From the NCBI RefSeq assembly GCF_019279795.1, contig NC_056744.1:1510553851-1510617850 (forward strand): a stretch of 64,000 nt of DNA, written 5' to 3'. Below are positions 11,528 through 22,385 of this stretch, in pieces. Below the pieces are notes generated by a model that saw only the letters and a program-made list of their open reading frames with translations, did no database searches and was not told the DNA's origin. Position 1 is the stretch's first letter. Every line of letters begins with the position of its first letter. This DNA is from Protopterus annectens. Lineage: Eukaryota > Chordata > Ceratodontiformes > Protopteridae. A program made the translations under genes and the position numbers.

Positions 11528-11790
11528 GCTGCAACAACCAGGTCCAAACCAATTTTGGGAACACACAAAAAAAAAGCACACAAATTTTAAAATAAAAATA
11601 TTTATTCTATAATAACAAATTCTAGTGCCTCGGTGTCACCACCATCATGAAATATCAGTTCATTTCTAAAACACACTTTTATATCCTTCAACTTCTTAAA
11701 CACGAATTAATTAACTAATTATATAATTAAATACATCAAATACTTAAAGTAAACATATCCAATTCAACTCATTATTTACTCCCTTAGGGA
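11528..11790 (-). repeat. PLE1 3' pseudo-LTR
   Basis: Direct repeat of 15219-15481, starting CTGCAACAACCA and ending near TCCCTTAGGGA. Shared internal text includes CCAAACCAATTTTGGGAA and TTATATCCTTCAACTTCTT. The two copies differ at scattered positions only. Confidence 0.9.
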
Positions 11791-11894
11791 CCATTGTATT
11801 ATACTTCAAAATATAAATTATTTCTTTATATAATAGTTTTTGTTTCATCACTTCTTCATTTTCCCACATACAATCAATTTGTTCTAAAATAGCA

Positions 11895-11966
11895 CCTTTT
11901 AAAAGGTTAACTTTGCCTTGATGGCAATGTTAACCTTTTAAAAGGTTAACATTGCCTTGATGGCAA
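11895..11966. repeat. Short tandem duplication in the PLE1 3' coding end
   Basis: The block AAAAGGTTAAC(T/A)TTGCCTTGATGGCAATGTT occurs twice in direct tandem, and each copy contains a short palindrome (TTGCC..GGCAA). It disrupts the end of the GIY-YIG frame. Confidence 0.8.
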
Positions 11967-12283
11967 TGTTTAAAATTCAAGGAAATCATTTTGTCTTCTC
12001 TCTGATGTTTAACATCTCTCAAATGTTCCATAAATCTAGTGCAAAACATAAGTTTCATTTTGCCTACATAAAATAACTTACAAGGGCAAAACAAAGTGTA
12101 TATAACATCTTTACTTTCACATGAGTACGTACCTCTAACATCAAATTTACAGTCATTAATATATTCAACCTTCTCTACAATATGGGTACAAATTTTACAT
12201 CCTCCGCATTTCACTATACCAATGTTATTCAGTGGTCTAGCGGGATTAAATGTTGGCATACTAAAATTTCCATGAACCAACAT
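11930..12283 (-). pseudogene. PLE1 GIY-YIG endonuclease domain
   Basis: This 117-codon segment has a cysteine cluster CGGCKIC at about residues 26-32, then VIYTLFC (the GIY-like strand) and FYVGK (the YIG-like strand), followed by TRFMEHLRDVKH, which matches the helix after YIG in PLE nucleases. In PLEs this domain makes the nick used for insertion. It is separated from the RT segment by a stop at 12284-12287. The C-terminal part with the usual catalytic glutamate is lost in the short duplication at 11895-11966. Confidence 0.8.
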
Positions 12284-12286
12284 ATT

Positions 12287-13725
12287 TCATAAACTTTTCC
12301 CTTTAGTAAACAAGAAGAAATGTTGGTTGGGTAAAATAATAGATAAACATTTATCTTGCATTAAAAATTTCCAGCTATGCTTAATTAATTTAACTAATTC
12401 ATCGCTTCTAACATTATATTTAGAAACAAAATATACCGGATCAATTTTACTATTTTTTTGGATGTTGTAAACACATTGTCCTGTATAACCCCTTCCTTTC
12501 TCATCTTTTCTACTTATATCTCCCATACCTTTATCAACTGCCAAGCCTACATTCACTGGATCATATCCCCTTTGTATAAACATGTTAGTAGTTGTTTTTA
12601 TTTCCCATTGTAAATCATCCTTATCTGAACAAATTCTGGACAACCTCAAGATTTCCCCATATGGGAGAACTTTAATAACATGTGGAGCGTGGCAGCTGGA
12701 AGCATGCAAATACTGTGTACCATCTGTAAACTTCCTATGTATTCTGCTCACCACTTCTCCAGTTGCTTTACCTTCCAGAATCATATCTAAATACACTACT
12801 TTATTACCATGTTGTAATCCAACAAAACTTAATTTATATGGGTTTCTATGTAACTGTGATATAAAATCTTCAATTTCATTGAAACCACCTTCACAAATAA
12901 AAATTAAATCATCAATAAACATAATATGATTGTGCATACCTCTTCACAAACTGTTGTTGATATAAAAAAGTGCCTTCAAAAAATGACATAAAAATATTGG
13001 CATACATGGGAGCAAATGGTGCTTTCATGGCTGTGCCTTGTTTTTCTCTATATAACTGTTTATTAAAACAAAAAAAAATTAAACAAAATTCTACTAATTC
13101 AGTGATAAAATAAGACAAAGGACTATCTCCCAAAACACGAATGATAGCTTTTAGGCCATCTATGTATTTAATTGACGTATACAAACTTTTAACATCAATT
13201 ACTAGCCAATAGTTGTTGTCTTTCCATTTAACTGTAGACATTTTTTCCAAAAAATCAAAACTATTTTGAATATATGCTAAAGCCTTTTGTGCATGAGGTA
13301 GTAACAGCTTATGTAGAATCAAACCCATATTATGTAAAAAAATGTTGCAAGTCGAGATAATGGGCCTACCAGGAGGGTTATACATATCCTTATGTATTTT
13401 TGGTAAAGAAAAAAAAATAGCTATTTCACAGTTTATTAGAAAGTTTATCTTTAAAATCATTATCTGTAAAATACCCTAATTTAATGCCCTTATTTATCAA
13501 TTTATCATATTCTTTTAAAGATGGCTCATACTTTTCTATATCACTTATTTCATAAACATCCCTATTGTTAAGGTGTTCCATACACATATTTAAATATTGA
13601 ACTATATTCATTATTACAATTTTATTGCCTTTGTCCGCTGGTTTTATTATTAAATTGGCATTCATTTGTAATTCCTTTAAAGAATGCCATTCATTGTGTG
13701 TTAAATTATACTTAATAGTAGACAT
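12287..13725 (-). pseudogene. PLE1 reverse transcriptase, frameshifted
   Basis: Three overlapping open segments make one RT. 13725-13426 has the N-terminal IIKPADKGNKIVIM block. 13460-12912 has LPKIHKD, the catalytic aspartate in LVIDVKSLYTSI, and a QGTAMKAPFAPMYANIFM block; the usual G of this block is partly replaced (K and F). 12937-12287 has the second catalytic pair as MFIDDLIFI, then the thumb with the PLE-typical HRKFTDGTQYLHASSCH stretch. Frame changes lie near 13430-13460 and 12912-12937. It is inactive as it stands. Confidence 0.85.
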
Positions 13726-13929
13726 TTTTCATGACTTCCTTACATATATTTTCCCCTTCAAAATTAACCATTGAACTAAAATGTGCTATCTGTTCATTCT
13801 CAAATGGTGGAATAAACTTCTTTTTTACTGGAACTTCAGAGGTATCAATGTTACAATAAGCATTCACATGTGCGTATTCAAACATTTTTTCACAACATGA
13901 ATGGAAACTTTCATCTGACTCTTCATGTA

Positions 13930-15184
13930 TTATATCTCTAACATTTCTATGGACATCCTCAGAAAAAAATATCTTAAATGTAATTTTCTTACAAATTTAG
14001 AAATTTCCTGCTTGATTACATGTACCCTAGGAATAACCGCGGGAATAAACTGAAAACCTAAATTCAAAATTTCATACTGCTCGTTATTTAAATCACATTT
14101 AGATAAATTAATAACTGAATTATTAGTTTTTATGTCACTAACAACATTATTTTTTAAACTTTTTACTGTTGTATTGTCCATCATAGTGTCCATTATGTTG
14201 CCCGTTTAAAAACCCCTTCTCTGTTGGGTCACATAATTATTCTACCCTCTTTTCTGCCCTTGTTGTTGTTGGTTATATTCTCCGTTGCCTTGAAAACGCT
14301 GACAGAAATTTTCAGGCTGCTGAACTGGCGGTAAGTGAGGGAATTCTTCTTCTCTACTCCCTTCACTTCCAGATACATTACTTCCTTCGGAAGAAACAAA
14401 AGATACTGAAGCCCTTCTTTTGAAACTTCTGTTGTCCCACCGTTGGTTCCTCCATTTTTCATTGGATGGCGCAACAAAAACCCGCCCACTTTCATAATCT
14501 TTGATGTAATGTTGTAATTTCGTCTTTTTTTGGTCTATTATTTCTTCCTCAAGTATAGATCATTTTTCATTAATTTTACTCTTGAAACTATCAATGTTTT
14601 GAGTGCCTAAGAAATTAGATATATTAGACAACAAAGATAATTCTTGTTTCAGTTTTTTCTTATTGACTTGATCTCTTTTGATCAAAATACGAAGCCACTC
14701 TGAAACACATTTATGGGATGCTGCTAACCACCGTTCTTTAAATTTCTTGTCCACAGAACAGTTAATATCGAATGGTGTACTAGGATTTTTGACAAAGCGG
14801 AGACACCTGGTGTAATATTTAATTCAATATATCTCTGTAATCCCAGTATATTAAAATGTATTCGAGTTTCTTTTTCAAACAATTTTTGAATTTGTCGCCC
14901 AAGTCTCTTTTATCTGCTGGAAACAAATTCAAAGTTTGGCCTGTTGTTACGAAAGGGTTGGATGTTCTTTTAGCCCTCTCATTCTCGAAAGCACTCAAAA
15001 GCTGTCCTGTACCTGAATTAATTATACAACTTTCATTAACCTGGGCAGAAAAAGTCTGTGGAGCACCCAAGAAATGTTCCATTGTAATTTGAGTTCCCCG
15101 CATGGAACCCATTCCACCACTTGCTCCTCCCAAAAAATTGGATTCCTCTCTGAAAACATGAGGAACATTCAAGTTAGGATCTGA
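13930..15184 (-). pseudogene. PLE1 N-terminal region, fragmented
   Basis: Open segments at 14193-13930, 14495-14229, 14754-14560 and 15298-14819 in different frames precede the RT. The first of them in transcription order begins inside the 5' pseudo-LTR and contains a Gly/Met-rich NFLGGASGGMGSM stretch. The 14754-14560 piece is lysine-rich and likely coiled-coil. Function in PLEs is not well defined. PLE2 has a similar Lys-rich helical segment ahead of its RT. Confidence 0.5.
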
Positions 15185-15218
15185 AGTCATGAATAACTGC
15201 ATCAACAATGTATGAAAA

Positions 15219-15481
15219 TAACTGCAACAACCAGATCCAAACCAATTTTGGGAATGCACAGAAAAAAAGCACACAAATTTTAAAATAAAAATATGCATTC
15301 TATAATAGCAAATTCTAGCGCCTCTGTGTCACCACCTTCATGGAATATCAGTTCATTTCTAACATACACTTTTATATCCTTCAACTTCTTAAACACCAAT
15401 TAATTAACTAATTATATAATTAAATACATCAAATACTTAAAGTAAACATTTCCAATTCAGCTCATTATTTAGTCCCTTAGG
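15219..15481 (-). repeat. PLE1 5' pseudo-LTR
   Basis: Direct repeat partner of 11528-11790. Its outer end (TCCCTTAGGGAAAG) abuts the CR1 sequence that begins AGAACCCACATGG. Confidence 0.9.
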
Positions 15482-15482
15482 G

Positions 15483-16610
15483 AAAGAACCCACATGGTTA
15501 GAATTGCTGGAGCCATGTCAGACTCCAAACCAGTTACAAGTGGCATCCCACAAGGCTTAGTCCTGGGACCTCTTTTGTTCGGTATATATTTTTCTGAGGT
15601 ACAGGCCAACACGGAAGGACTGTGGCTGACCAAGTTCGCAGATGACTGCAAACTGGGCGCCATAATTGACTCTCCAGCCGACACAAGCATCCTCCAAAAG
15701 GGCCTCATAGAAACAGACAACTGGTGCCAGAGCCATGGCCTCAAGCTAAATGTCAAAAAGTGTATAGTCATCCCCTTTGGCAAAAACAAAGTGCCCACAA
15801 ATTACCACATAGGTGGTAATCCATTAAGTACAGAAGAAGTCATTAGGGATCTGGGGACCCAAGTTGATAGCAATCTCTCATTTGACAACCACATGGCCAA
15901 ATTGGTTAGAAAAACATTTTATATAGCCCACCTAATCATGAAGGGATTCACATCTAGATCAGGGGAGGTCACCATGCCTCTTTACTCATCACTCATCAGG
16001 CTCATAATTGAGTACAATGCCCCTTTTCGGATGTACCTTACCAGACACCTGCAGCAACTGGAAAGACCCCAAAAGTACCTCACCAAGAGGATCAAAGGGC
16101 TCAAACAGATGCCATATGCTGCCAAGTTAAAGAAACTCCAGCTCTACTCAGTGGCATACCGCCTGCTCAGAAGCGATCTGTGCCTGACCTATAAAGCCAT
16201 GTCCAACCTGGAATTAATGGACATGCTGCACCTCAGAAAATCCAAATCCCATCGAGCTATGCTCTCGAGAGACTTGAACCTCAGCACTGAAATAAATAGG
16301 ACATGCTGGAGGGACAGATTCATAACCCAGAGGCTCCCTTCACTCTGGAATAAAATCCCAGTCCAGGTTAGGCAGAGTCCCTCATTGACTCTCTTCAAGA
16401 GGAATCTTGATGAGTGGATGGGAGATCGTATGTTTACCCCGGGTATCACTTATGTGTCACTGTTAGACAGAGGCACAGTATACTAACCTCAAAAAAGGGC
16501 ATAGCAAAATTTAAAATGGGTGGCAAAAGCCAAACACACTCGGGCTAGGCTTATAAATGCCCTAGGGCAGATAGCTTAGTATGAACCTATGAACCTATGA
16601 ACCTATGAAC
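15483..16610 (+). mobile_element. CR1 copy 2, 5'-truncated, intact 3' tail
   Basis: Begins in the RT palm region and runs through the end of ORF2, a short 3' UTR (GGCTAGGCTTATAAATGCCCTAGGGCAG) and a tail of 8-bp ATGAACCT repeats at 16581-16610. 5' truncation and 8-bp tail repeats are CR1 habits. The tail joins directly to a tRNA-like tandem repeat unit, so the target was that array. Confidence 0.9.
15494..16486 (+). pseudogene. CR1 ORF2 C-terminal part, open 330 codons
   Basis: The longest undamaged CR1 coding segment in the window. From about residue 18 it has GIPQGLVLGPLLFGIYF, then FADD near residues 49-52, the YLTRHLQQLERPQKYLTKRI block, and the C-terminal CWRDRFITQRLPSLWN and WMGDRMFTPGIT blocks. 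It stops at 16486. The endonuclease and RT fingers are missing because of 5' truncation, so it cannot work alone. The absence of internal stops suggests it is younger than copies 1, 4 and 5. Confidence 0.85.
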
Positions 16611-17545
16611 AGCATTATGCAGTTACAGCATGCACTATGAAGATTATTAGGTTACAGCAGTCCCACAGGTGTATTTCTAGGTTGGTGACATCAGCAAGAT
16701 TGCCAAAGGTGAGTATGTGAATTGTAAGGAGTGTGTGTACTCTAAAAAGCATTGTTCCTTTTTCAGGCAGGCAGGCAGACACACACACACACACACACAC
16801 AGTTGGTCTATCTGGGATTAGAACACCTACCAAACTAGTTTATCACACTACAGAATTATACAATTATAGCACATGCTACACAGATTACTGGGTTCCAGGA
16901 GTCACACAGGTATATTTCTAGGTGGGTGACATCAGCAGGATTGCCAAAGGTGATTATGTAAATTGTACGGAGTGTGCATACTCTAAACCACATTGTTCCT
17001 TTCTCAGGCAGGCACACACTGTTGGCCTGTCTGGGATTAGAACACCTACCAAACTAGTTTATCACACTACAGTATTACACAGTTACAACATGCACTATAG
17101 AGATTACTGGGATACAGTAATCCCACAGGTGTATTTCTAGGTGGGTGACATCAGCAGGATTGCCAAAAGTGAGTATGTGAATTGTAAAGAGTGTGCGTAC
17201 TCTAAAAAGCATTATTTCATTCGCAGGTAGACAGACACACACAGTTGGTATATCTGGGATTAGTACACCTACCAACCTAGTTTATCACACTACAGCATTA
17301 CGCATTTACAGCACGCGCTACAGAGATTATTGGATTACAGCAGTCTCACAGGTGTATTTCTTGGTGGGTGACATCAGCAGGATTGCCAAAGGTGAGTATG
17401 TGAATTGTAAGGAGTGTGCCTACTCTAAAAAGCATTGTTTCTTTCTCAGGCAGCCAGACACACACACTTGCCAGTGGTGGGATCAGAACTTCTGCCTATC
17501 TACAGATCACTATTACAGTACTACACAGTTATGAGACATGCCACA
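16611..17545 (-). repeat. ~220-bp tandem array with tRNA-like core (T1)
   Basis: Units start at 16611, 16852, 17071, 17294 and about 17518 (periods 241, 219, 223, 224). Read on the minus strand each unit contains a tRNA-like stretch: TAGCATGTGCTGTAACTGCG..., TAGTGTGATAAACTAGTTTGG, then GGTGTTCTAATCCCA, a B-box match. On the plus strand each unit also has AAAGGTGAGTATGTG followed about 55-60 bp later by a pyrimidine tract ending CTCAGGCAG, resembling a splice donor and acceptor. A (CA)n tract follows. The last unit is partial. Confidence 0.85.
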
Positions 17546-17739
17546 GAGATTACACATTTCAATGTGGTCAGAATGCCCTTCTAAGATTGAGGACAACAAC
17601 AGGGATACTGACAGTCAAGATGTACATAGCTGTAAACCTGTGTGCTTGAAGTAGGATTCCATTACAACCTGTATACACAAACAAGATACATCATCTGCAG
17701 GTAAGACATAGGTAGGCCTGAGAGGTATAGTTGTAGCAC

Positions 17740-18115
17740 AACAAGCCCTGACCTGGAGTATGTCCATCTGTGGAATGGACAACTACTATCACTATACAGG
17801 ATTACAGTGGTCATGCTCATACACATCGAATCACAGGACTTGTTTCGATGCATTGACTTCCAATTACACAAGGTGACAGTGGGCATGCTCATACACTTAG
17901 TAGCACAGGGCCGTTTGGGATGAACTATGACTACAACTACACAAGGATATACTGGGCATGCTTATACACTTAGAAACAAAGGGCTTGTTTGGATGCACTG
18001 ACTCAAATTACAAAAAGTGGCAGTGGGTATGCTCATACACTTAGTAGCACAGGGCTGTTTGGGAGTCACTCAGACTCTAACCACAGAAGGCCACAGTGTG
18101 CATGCTCATACACTT
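17740..18115. repeat. 72-bp minisatellite, about five units
   Basis: The phrase CATGCTCATACAC recurs at 17812, 17884, 17957 (variant CATGCTTATACAC), 18028 and 18101, i.e. every 71-73 bp. Units share TAGTAGCACAGGGCTGTTTGG with drift between them. Confidence 0.85.
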
Positions 18116-21100
18116 ACATGTACAGAACACGTTGTAATGGATATCTATTGTGAACACACAGGTTTACAGCTATGTACATCATACCTGTCAATATATATGT
18201 ACATCATACAGGTTTACTACCAGATACCTGTATGTGTTCCCGTAAATTATATATCTATGTCTGTGCTGTGTGATACACAGGCATACATGTACATGAAGTA
18301 CTGACATATATATGTTAAGTATACACAATCATGCATGTGTGGATGTGACAGACAATAGGTTACTGGGACACACAGGCAGATGCTACCTACAGCATGTGTC
18401 ACACACCTTGCTGCCCTGAAAGGCATACATTGATAGCAGATTGCGGACAGTGGAACTATACTTTGAACAGTGGCATGTGCAAGCATAATATGTGAGCCAC
18501 ATTGTGTAATGCTACTGAGGTGCAGGTGTCAAGATGACCTCTCCCGGCTGTGTTAGTAGTTGTCATTATTAGCAGGACTGCTACACTAAGTATATCTCAC
18601 ATTGGTCATATATACAACATCTGCTGCTGTCCGTCACCTTAGATGTGGCATTTGATACCAAGCACATTACTACCACTCACAGAGATGTCATGGTACGAGT
18701 GGCAACTGCTTAACCAAAACAATGAGCCAATGCCCTGCTGTAATTATGAAGTTGTCCAGTGTCTGTCATTCTGGGCTGTCATGACTGAATGACAAGCCTT
18801 CATCACAGAGCACATGCATCCATGTTTCAAGTGAGTTTGGATAATACCTAGGTCACATTTACCTATATAGTCGCATTCCATGGCAAAATCCCTACACACA
18901 GAAGTAACACCCTGACACCTACAAGACAATTGCATTGGATGCTTATGCTAACCAGTGCTAGATGTGTGGCTTTTGTAATCCATTTGCTCAATGTAGAACC
19001 TACGATGGGGAATACTGACATCTGTGCAGTGAGGAATATCTGCCTAAAGGTGCTGTAGTGCACAGTTGCACTACCACCATATAACTCAGATCCAGACATG
19101 CGGGCCATAACACCCAGGTGGTGGTGTCCACATATTCATAAAGGCTACTCACATGTAAAGATCACTACTCTGACATAACTCATCACAGCTGAGTCAGGTA
19201 CAAGTGATAGTGGCAAACACTGCATTCTAGGTTGTATCCTTATATACATCCCCCACCTTGTCCTCAGACTACCAACACACAGCCATACATGTGGTATGAC
19301 ATAGTATGGTAGAACACCAGATAACCTTTGATTGGTGGTCTGTACCTAGGCCTACATCAACTGTGCAAAGTACCCATGCACTGACACAGTTATGTAATGT
19401 GTTATACAATGCAATAATACCACTGTTTGTAACCGGGTCAGTTATACACATACCAGGGTACCTTGGATGTTGTCAGCATTAACACAATAGACTGCTGCTG
19501 TACACCAGTAAACAACACCATCATGGTTGGATATGACCTAACTGTACCTGCCCTGGATATGTACATCCCTCACTCATACAACATAAATGAAATTACCATA
19601 GCTGTTGTTGTCCTTTCTACATACAGGTGGTTACAGTTATTACGCACATGCACATGGCAGATAGCATGCTAACAGTATATAAGGTTTTATATCTATGTTA
19701 ACAGAGGTAATATTCCCTCTCTACTGGTCACCCATGACACCTATCATATCATAAAACAACCCATGTGGCATGTATGTCATTAGACATGTCCACCTAATGC
19801 AATGCTTACAAACATTCCCAAATAACAGGATCATAAGACCTACACATGGCCTGTATTGACAGACTCAGGGAAATTCAGCTCTGCTCTGTATGTTCCTGAG
19901 TAGTTACAGGTGATATGTCCATGAAATGTTCAGCCATGTGTGCCCACAGTTCCTACATATACCCCATGTCAACAATTGCAAGCTATACATGCTGTGTACA
20001 GTCTGGACATTAGCCTTATTACCACAATAGCCAGAATGTGCTAGGGTGAGATGTTTACAAGCCACAGACCTTGCACATGCTTGAATGAGTCTACTGCCTA
20101 ACTCTAACAGAACACATTGCTGGCACTCTTCCAGTAAACATGAGGTGTGTGTGTCAAATATGATGTGCTCACTGTTGACCATTACAGTGCCCTGGCTTCA
20201 CCACAGAACTGTAAAGTAACAGGTTGTAGGATCATGACATGGAAAAATGCTGTGTGTGTCTTGCTGATATGTGCTGTTTTCATATATATACACTTGGCTA
20301 CTCAGTGAAGGTGGTTGTGTGTCCTACCAGTACATGAATACAACATCCATTATGGTGTAATGCTTGGTTAGGTTTCACGCATGGTGTTAGGAAGGTGTGG
20401 AATGTATCCTCTTGACCTGCTAGTCCACTTACTGATGTAGACTGCATATGTGCACATGTATTGATGTGTGTTTAGATTCCATGTGTGTGTGCAGTGTCTG
20501 ATGTTTGAAGGTGATTGTTGTCATAGTACATCATGCTGTTGCAATGCAGCCTCAGCATTGCCAGCTGTATATGGTGATATGCTCAAAGTAGAGTAAGCTG
20601 TACATTAGGTATGGCCAGATGTTTGGACATGACTACTAAGTGGTGGGAATATTTTGCAGATGAATGATTACTGAGGACAGCTCACAGGTGTGTTACAGCC
20701 ATTCCTACAATAACCTGTGTAACTGCTAAGCTCTGGTTTTGTTAATTGAAGTGGAAGACAGACAATGTAGAATGCAGTATGGGTGACACTGAAGGCAAAC
20801 CTCTTGACACCTGTAACAGTAACACCTCCCCCGTGCATATATTGTGCATATATCAGCACCGTTGGCAAAGGAAAGAGTCAGTACACTTTGTAGCACATGT
20901 GATAGTGCTGTACCTCTGTAATACCTATCATGAGTTAGGCAGGTGTTTGATTCACAGTACTGGCACGTGTGGGTGTGTGTTCATATATGTCACATATGGT
21001 GGGGAATACATCCCACATGTTTTTTACTCTCCTGAAGACTGTTGTAGACATCAGTATAGAGTGAAGTGTTGAATGAAAGGCATAGGCAGGTGGTTGAACC

Positions 21101-21439
21101 TACCACATGTCAAGTGTCTGTATGTGTGTGACATAGGTGTATATCTTTGTGAATGTGTGTGTGTGCATGTGTATATGCGTGTATGTATGGCTGTCCGGTC
21201 CCTGGAGTGAGGCTGTATTTTACCATAGTGAATTGCTAATGCCCCTACCCCATCTACTCAATGCAATCTAGTATCCCTGTTGATATCATCAATCTTAGAA
21301 GGCATTCTAACCTCCTGTTAACATGTACACCCTGGGGTGTGGCTTGTTGTTACATAGCCTTCTGATGACACCCCCCCCCCCCACATACACTCATTGCACT
21401 CTAGTATCCCTGTCAATGTCCTCTATCCTAGGCCATTCT
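18116..21439. other. Unassigned sequence without a supported gene
   Basis: Rich in short ACATGT, TGTGTG and CATACA words and without a coherent ORF above background. A poly-C run occurs at 21371-21383. I see no domain, splice pattern or element end here. Part of it may be 5' flank of the H2 element that follows. Confidence 0.35.
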
Positions 21440-21600
21440 GACTACCTGTACATGTGTAATCTCTGTGGTGCATCTTGTAATTTGGTAGTACTATAATGAT
21501 GATTTGCACATAGGCAGGGTTTCTCATCCCAACACTGGCAACTGTGTGTGTGTGTGTTACTGTCTGTGAATCCCCGAGTGTGTGGGTGTGTCTGTGTTTG
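21440..21600 (+). repeat. Solitary tRNA-like repeat copy
   Basis: This reads GGTGCATCTTGTAATTTGG, then TACTATAATGATGATTTG, then GGGTTTCTCATCCCA, followed by a (GT)n tract. Order and spacing match the minus-strand core of the 16.6-kb array, so it is an inverted relative of it. Confidence 0.5.
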
Positions 21601-21799
21601 CATCCTGTTGTGGGAGCAGGTATTACTGCTTCCCAATGAGAAGCCACTATTTTCACTGGCCTTTACCCTTGTCATCCGCTATACCACTCTTACCTCCTCC
21701 CCATTCCAGGTAACTATACCTGTGATGTCACCCACTATGGCTCTGAACACAGTAGCTTACTTCACAGCTATCATGCTCTTGGATCATTCGAACAGTAAA

Positions 21800-21930
21800 C
21801 ATAATTGAAACACTTAATGGTGCACAGCAACAGTTATCACACCCCACAAAGGGGTAGACTCCATTGATAATGGGAAATAGTACACTACTACCCTGCTGCG
21901 TGTGGTCTGGAAGGCCATGAACCGTGATCA
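21800..21930 (+). mobile_element. Old CR1 ORF2 fragment
   Basis: CAGTTATCACACCCCACAAAGGGG followed by GTGGTCTGGAAGGCCATGAACCG aligns with the VTVIPLHKGG...LVCKAM segment of CR1 ORF2 (copy 1, about 776-880). Short and heavily mutated. Confidence 0.5.
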
Positions 21931-22385
21931 ACTTATTTGACGTACTCAGCACAGATGTAGATGACAGTAAGATTGATTTGCACAGCATTACAGGGTCACA
22001 GGTCACGTCTCTTAAGGCTGTGTATGACTATATATGTGACATATGCACAGCATTAAGGTCTATTGCATTAATGCGAACACATGCAGGCATGTGCTGATAA
22101 GTAAAGACACCAGTACAGGCAAATAGACATGCCCACATCAAGACAACATCCACATGGAGTATGAGCAATATCATCACATGACACACACATATATATGGTG
22201 ATAATATCACATCACCAGTAAGTGTCAAATGTGTGTGAGTTAAACATGTCAGTGGTGTTAGTGTCATGTAGATTTGCAAAGACTTATTTGTAATCTTAAT
22301 AAATGTGATACATATGTATGTTCAGCTGTATGTCTGTACTTCTCTGTGAGTTACTGTGATTTGTCTCCATCATTATGTCTTCCAG

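Larger units (their letters stand above)
11528..15481 (-). mobile_element. Penelope-like element PLE1 with terminal direct repeats
   Basis: A retroelement of the Penelope order: PLE reverse transcriptase followed by a cysteine-rich linker and GIY-YIG nuclease, framed by two direct repeats of about 265 bp (11528-11790 and 15219-15481). Such pseudo-LTRs are typical of PLEs and differ from retroviral LTRs in origin. The coding region is broken into several frames. Its left flank is the tRNA-like tandem repeat and its right flank is the 5' end of a truncated CR1, so it sits at the junction of the two. It belongs to a different family from PLE2: the shared motifs are diverged and the terminal repeats are unrelated. 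Confidence 0.9.

Noticed and set aside
11528..15481. LTR retrotransposon or endogenous retrovirus
   Set aside because: Direct repeats are present, but the RT is of Penelope type followed by GIY-YIG; no gag, protease, integrase or primer-binding site.
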